From a candidate division SR1 bacterium (GTDB lineage Bacteria; Patescibacteriota; Gracilibacteria; Absconditabacterales; Absconditicoccaceae), in NCBI GenBank assembly GCA_007116275.1, contig SKIU01000012.1, forward strand, positions 1 through 7,678: DNA of 7,678 bases. The letters run 5' to 3'. Below are positions 7,472-7,678 of the stretch, in pieces (the stretch's first letter is position 1; the number at the start of each line of letters is the position of its first letter). Below the pieces are notes generated by a model that worked only from the letters and a program-made list of their open reading frames with translations, was not told where the DNA came from and ran no database searches. The translations under genes were made by a program, and so were the position numbers.

Positions 7472-7678
7472 ATGAAGATACTATCTCTCAATATCTGGGC
7501 AGGGAAACAGTTTAATGTATTGATAGACTATATACAAAAACATGCACATGATGTGGATGTTTTTTGTTTTCAAGAAGTTTTTGATACTCCGACAACACAT
7601 ACAACAGTAGAGACACATTATAGAGCCAATATGTTTTCTGAACTGCAAGCAATACTTCCTGACCATCAATGATATCAT
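7472..7678 (+). CDS. Endonuclease/exonuclease/phosphatase (EEP) family protein, N-terminal part
   Basis: Only the first 69 codons are in the window. MKILSLNIWAG at the start is the typical first strand of the EEP (exonuclease III / DNase I / inositol phosphatase) fold, with the metal-site Asn7. VDVFCFQEVF (about 28-37) carries the metal-binding Glu35 in the usual 'D....QE' setting. The end, LPDHQGYH, reads the UGA at 7670-7672 as Gly and matches the common 'LPdh.GY' segment of family members. Known members hydrolyse phosphodiester or phosphomonoester bonds, so this could be a nuclease or a phosphatase. The substrate cannot be told from the N-terminus. It lies 27 nt after the preceding gene, the likely end of the ATPase operon so far as visible. 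Confidence 0.85.

Noticed and set aside
1..7678. UGA = tryptophan (code 4, Mycoplasma-type)
   Set aside because: Trp is encoded by TGG within these genes, and UGA sits at columns expected to be Gly (before YSTC, in HQYIGQ, in FGNVG), not Trp.
1..7678. CRISPR array, tRNA, rRNA, insertion-sequence ends or transposase
   Set aside because: I saw no regular repeat-spacer pattern, no tRNA cloverleaf, no rRNA-like stretch and no transposase motif on either strand.

Overview
The window reads as AT-rich DNA from a bacterium that decodes UGA as glycine (genetic code 25), which points to the Absconditabacteria (SR1) / Gracilibacteria (BD1-5) group of the Patescibacteria (CPR). Under the standard code every gene here is broken. 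With UGA = Gly, seven continuous genes appear, with about 44 in-frame UGA codons. Several UGAs fall where the protein family is expected to carry glycine. All five terminators visible in the window are TAA or TAG. The two candidate phyla cannot be told apart from this sequence.

Left part (1-2904, minus strand, read right to left): a small gene of unknown function (X2); a decayed 102-bp copy of the 5' end of an RNA methyltransferase gene; a second gene X1 that is a divergent paralog of X2; then the intact NOL1/NOP2/Sun-type RNA m5C methyltransferase gene, which runs off the left edge. X1 and X2 have matching promoters, and each is followed by a methyltransferase 5' end. The block therefore looks like an old tandem duplication, or a cassette insertion, of about 1 kb.

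Middle (2905-3089): a divergent promoter region. It holds the X2 promoter on the minus strand and a near-consensus TTGACA-17-TATACT promoter on the plus strand.

Right part (3090-7678, plus strand): four closely spaced genes. The first encodes a 1,052-residue membrane-anchored VirD4/TraG-HerA-type ATPase, the DNA-pump or coupling-protein class. Next come a YtxH-like protein with a hydrophobic segment and a histone-H1-like lysine/threonine tail, a 192-residue helical protein of unknown function, and the start of an endonuclease/exonuclease/phosphatase family protein that runs off the right edge. A membrane DNA motor next to a possible membrane-tethered DNA-binding protein and a possible nuclease suggests DNA movement across the envelope or DNA handling at it. 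That role is inference: no relaxase, pilin or VirB-type gene is visible here.
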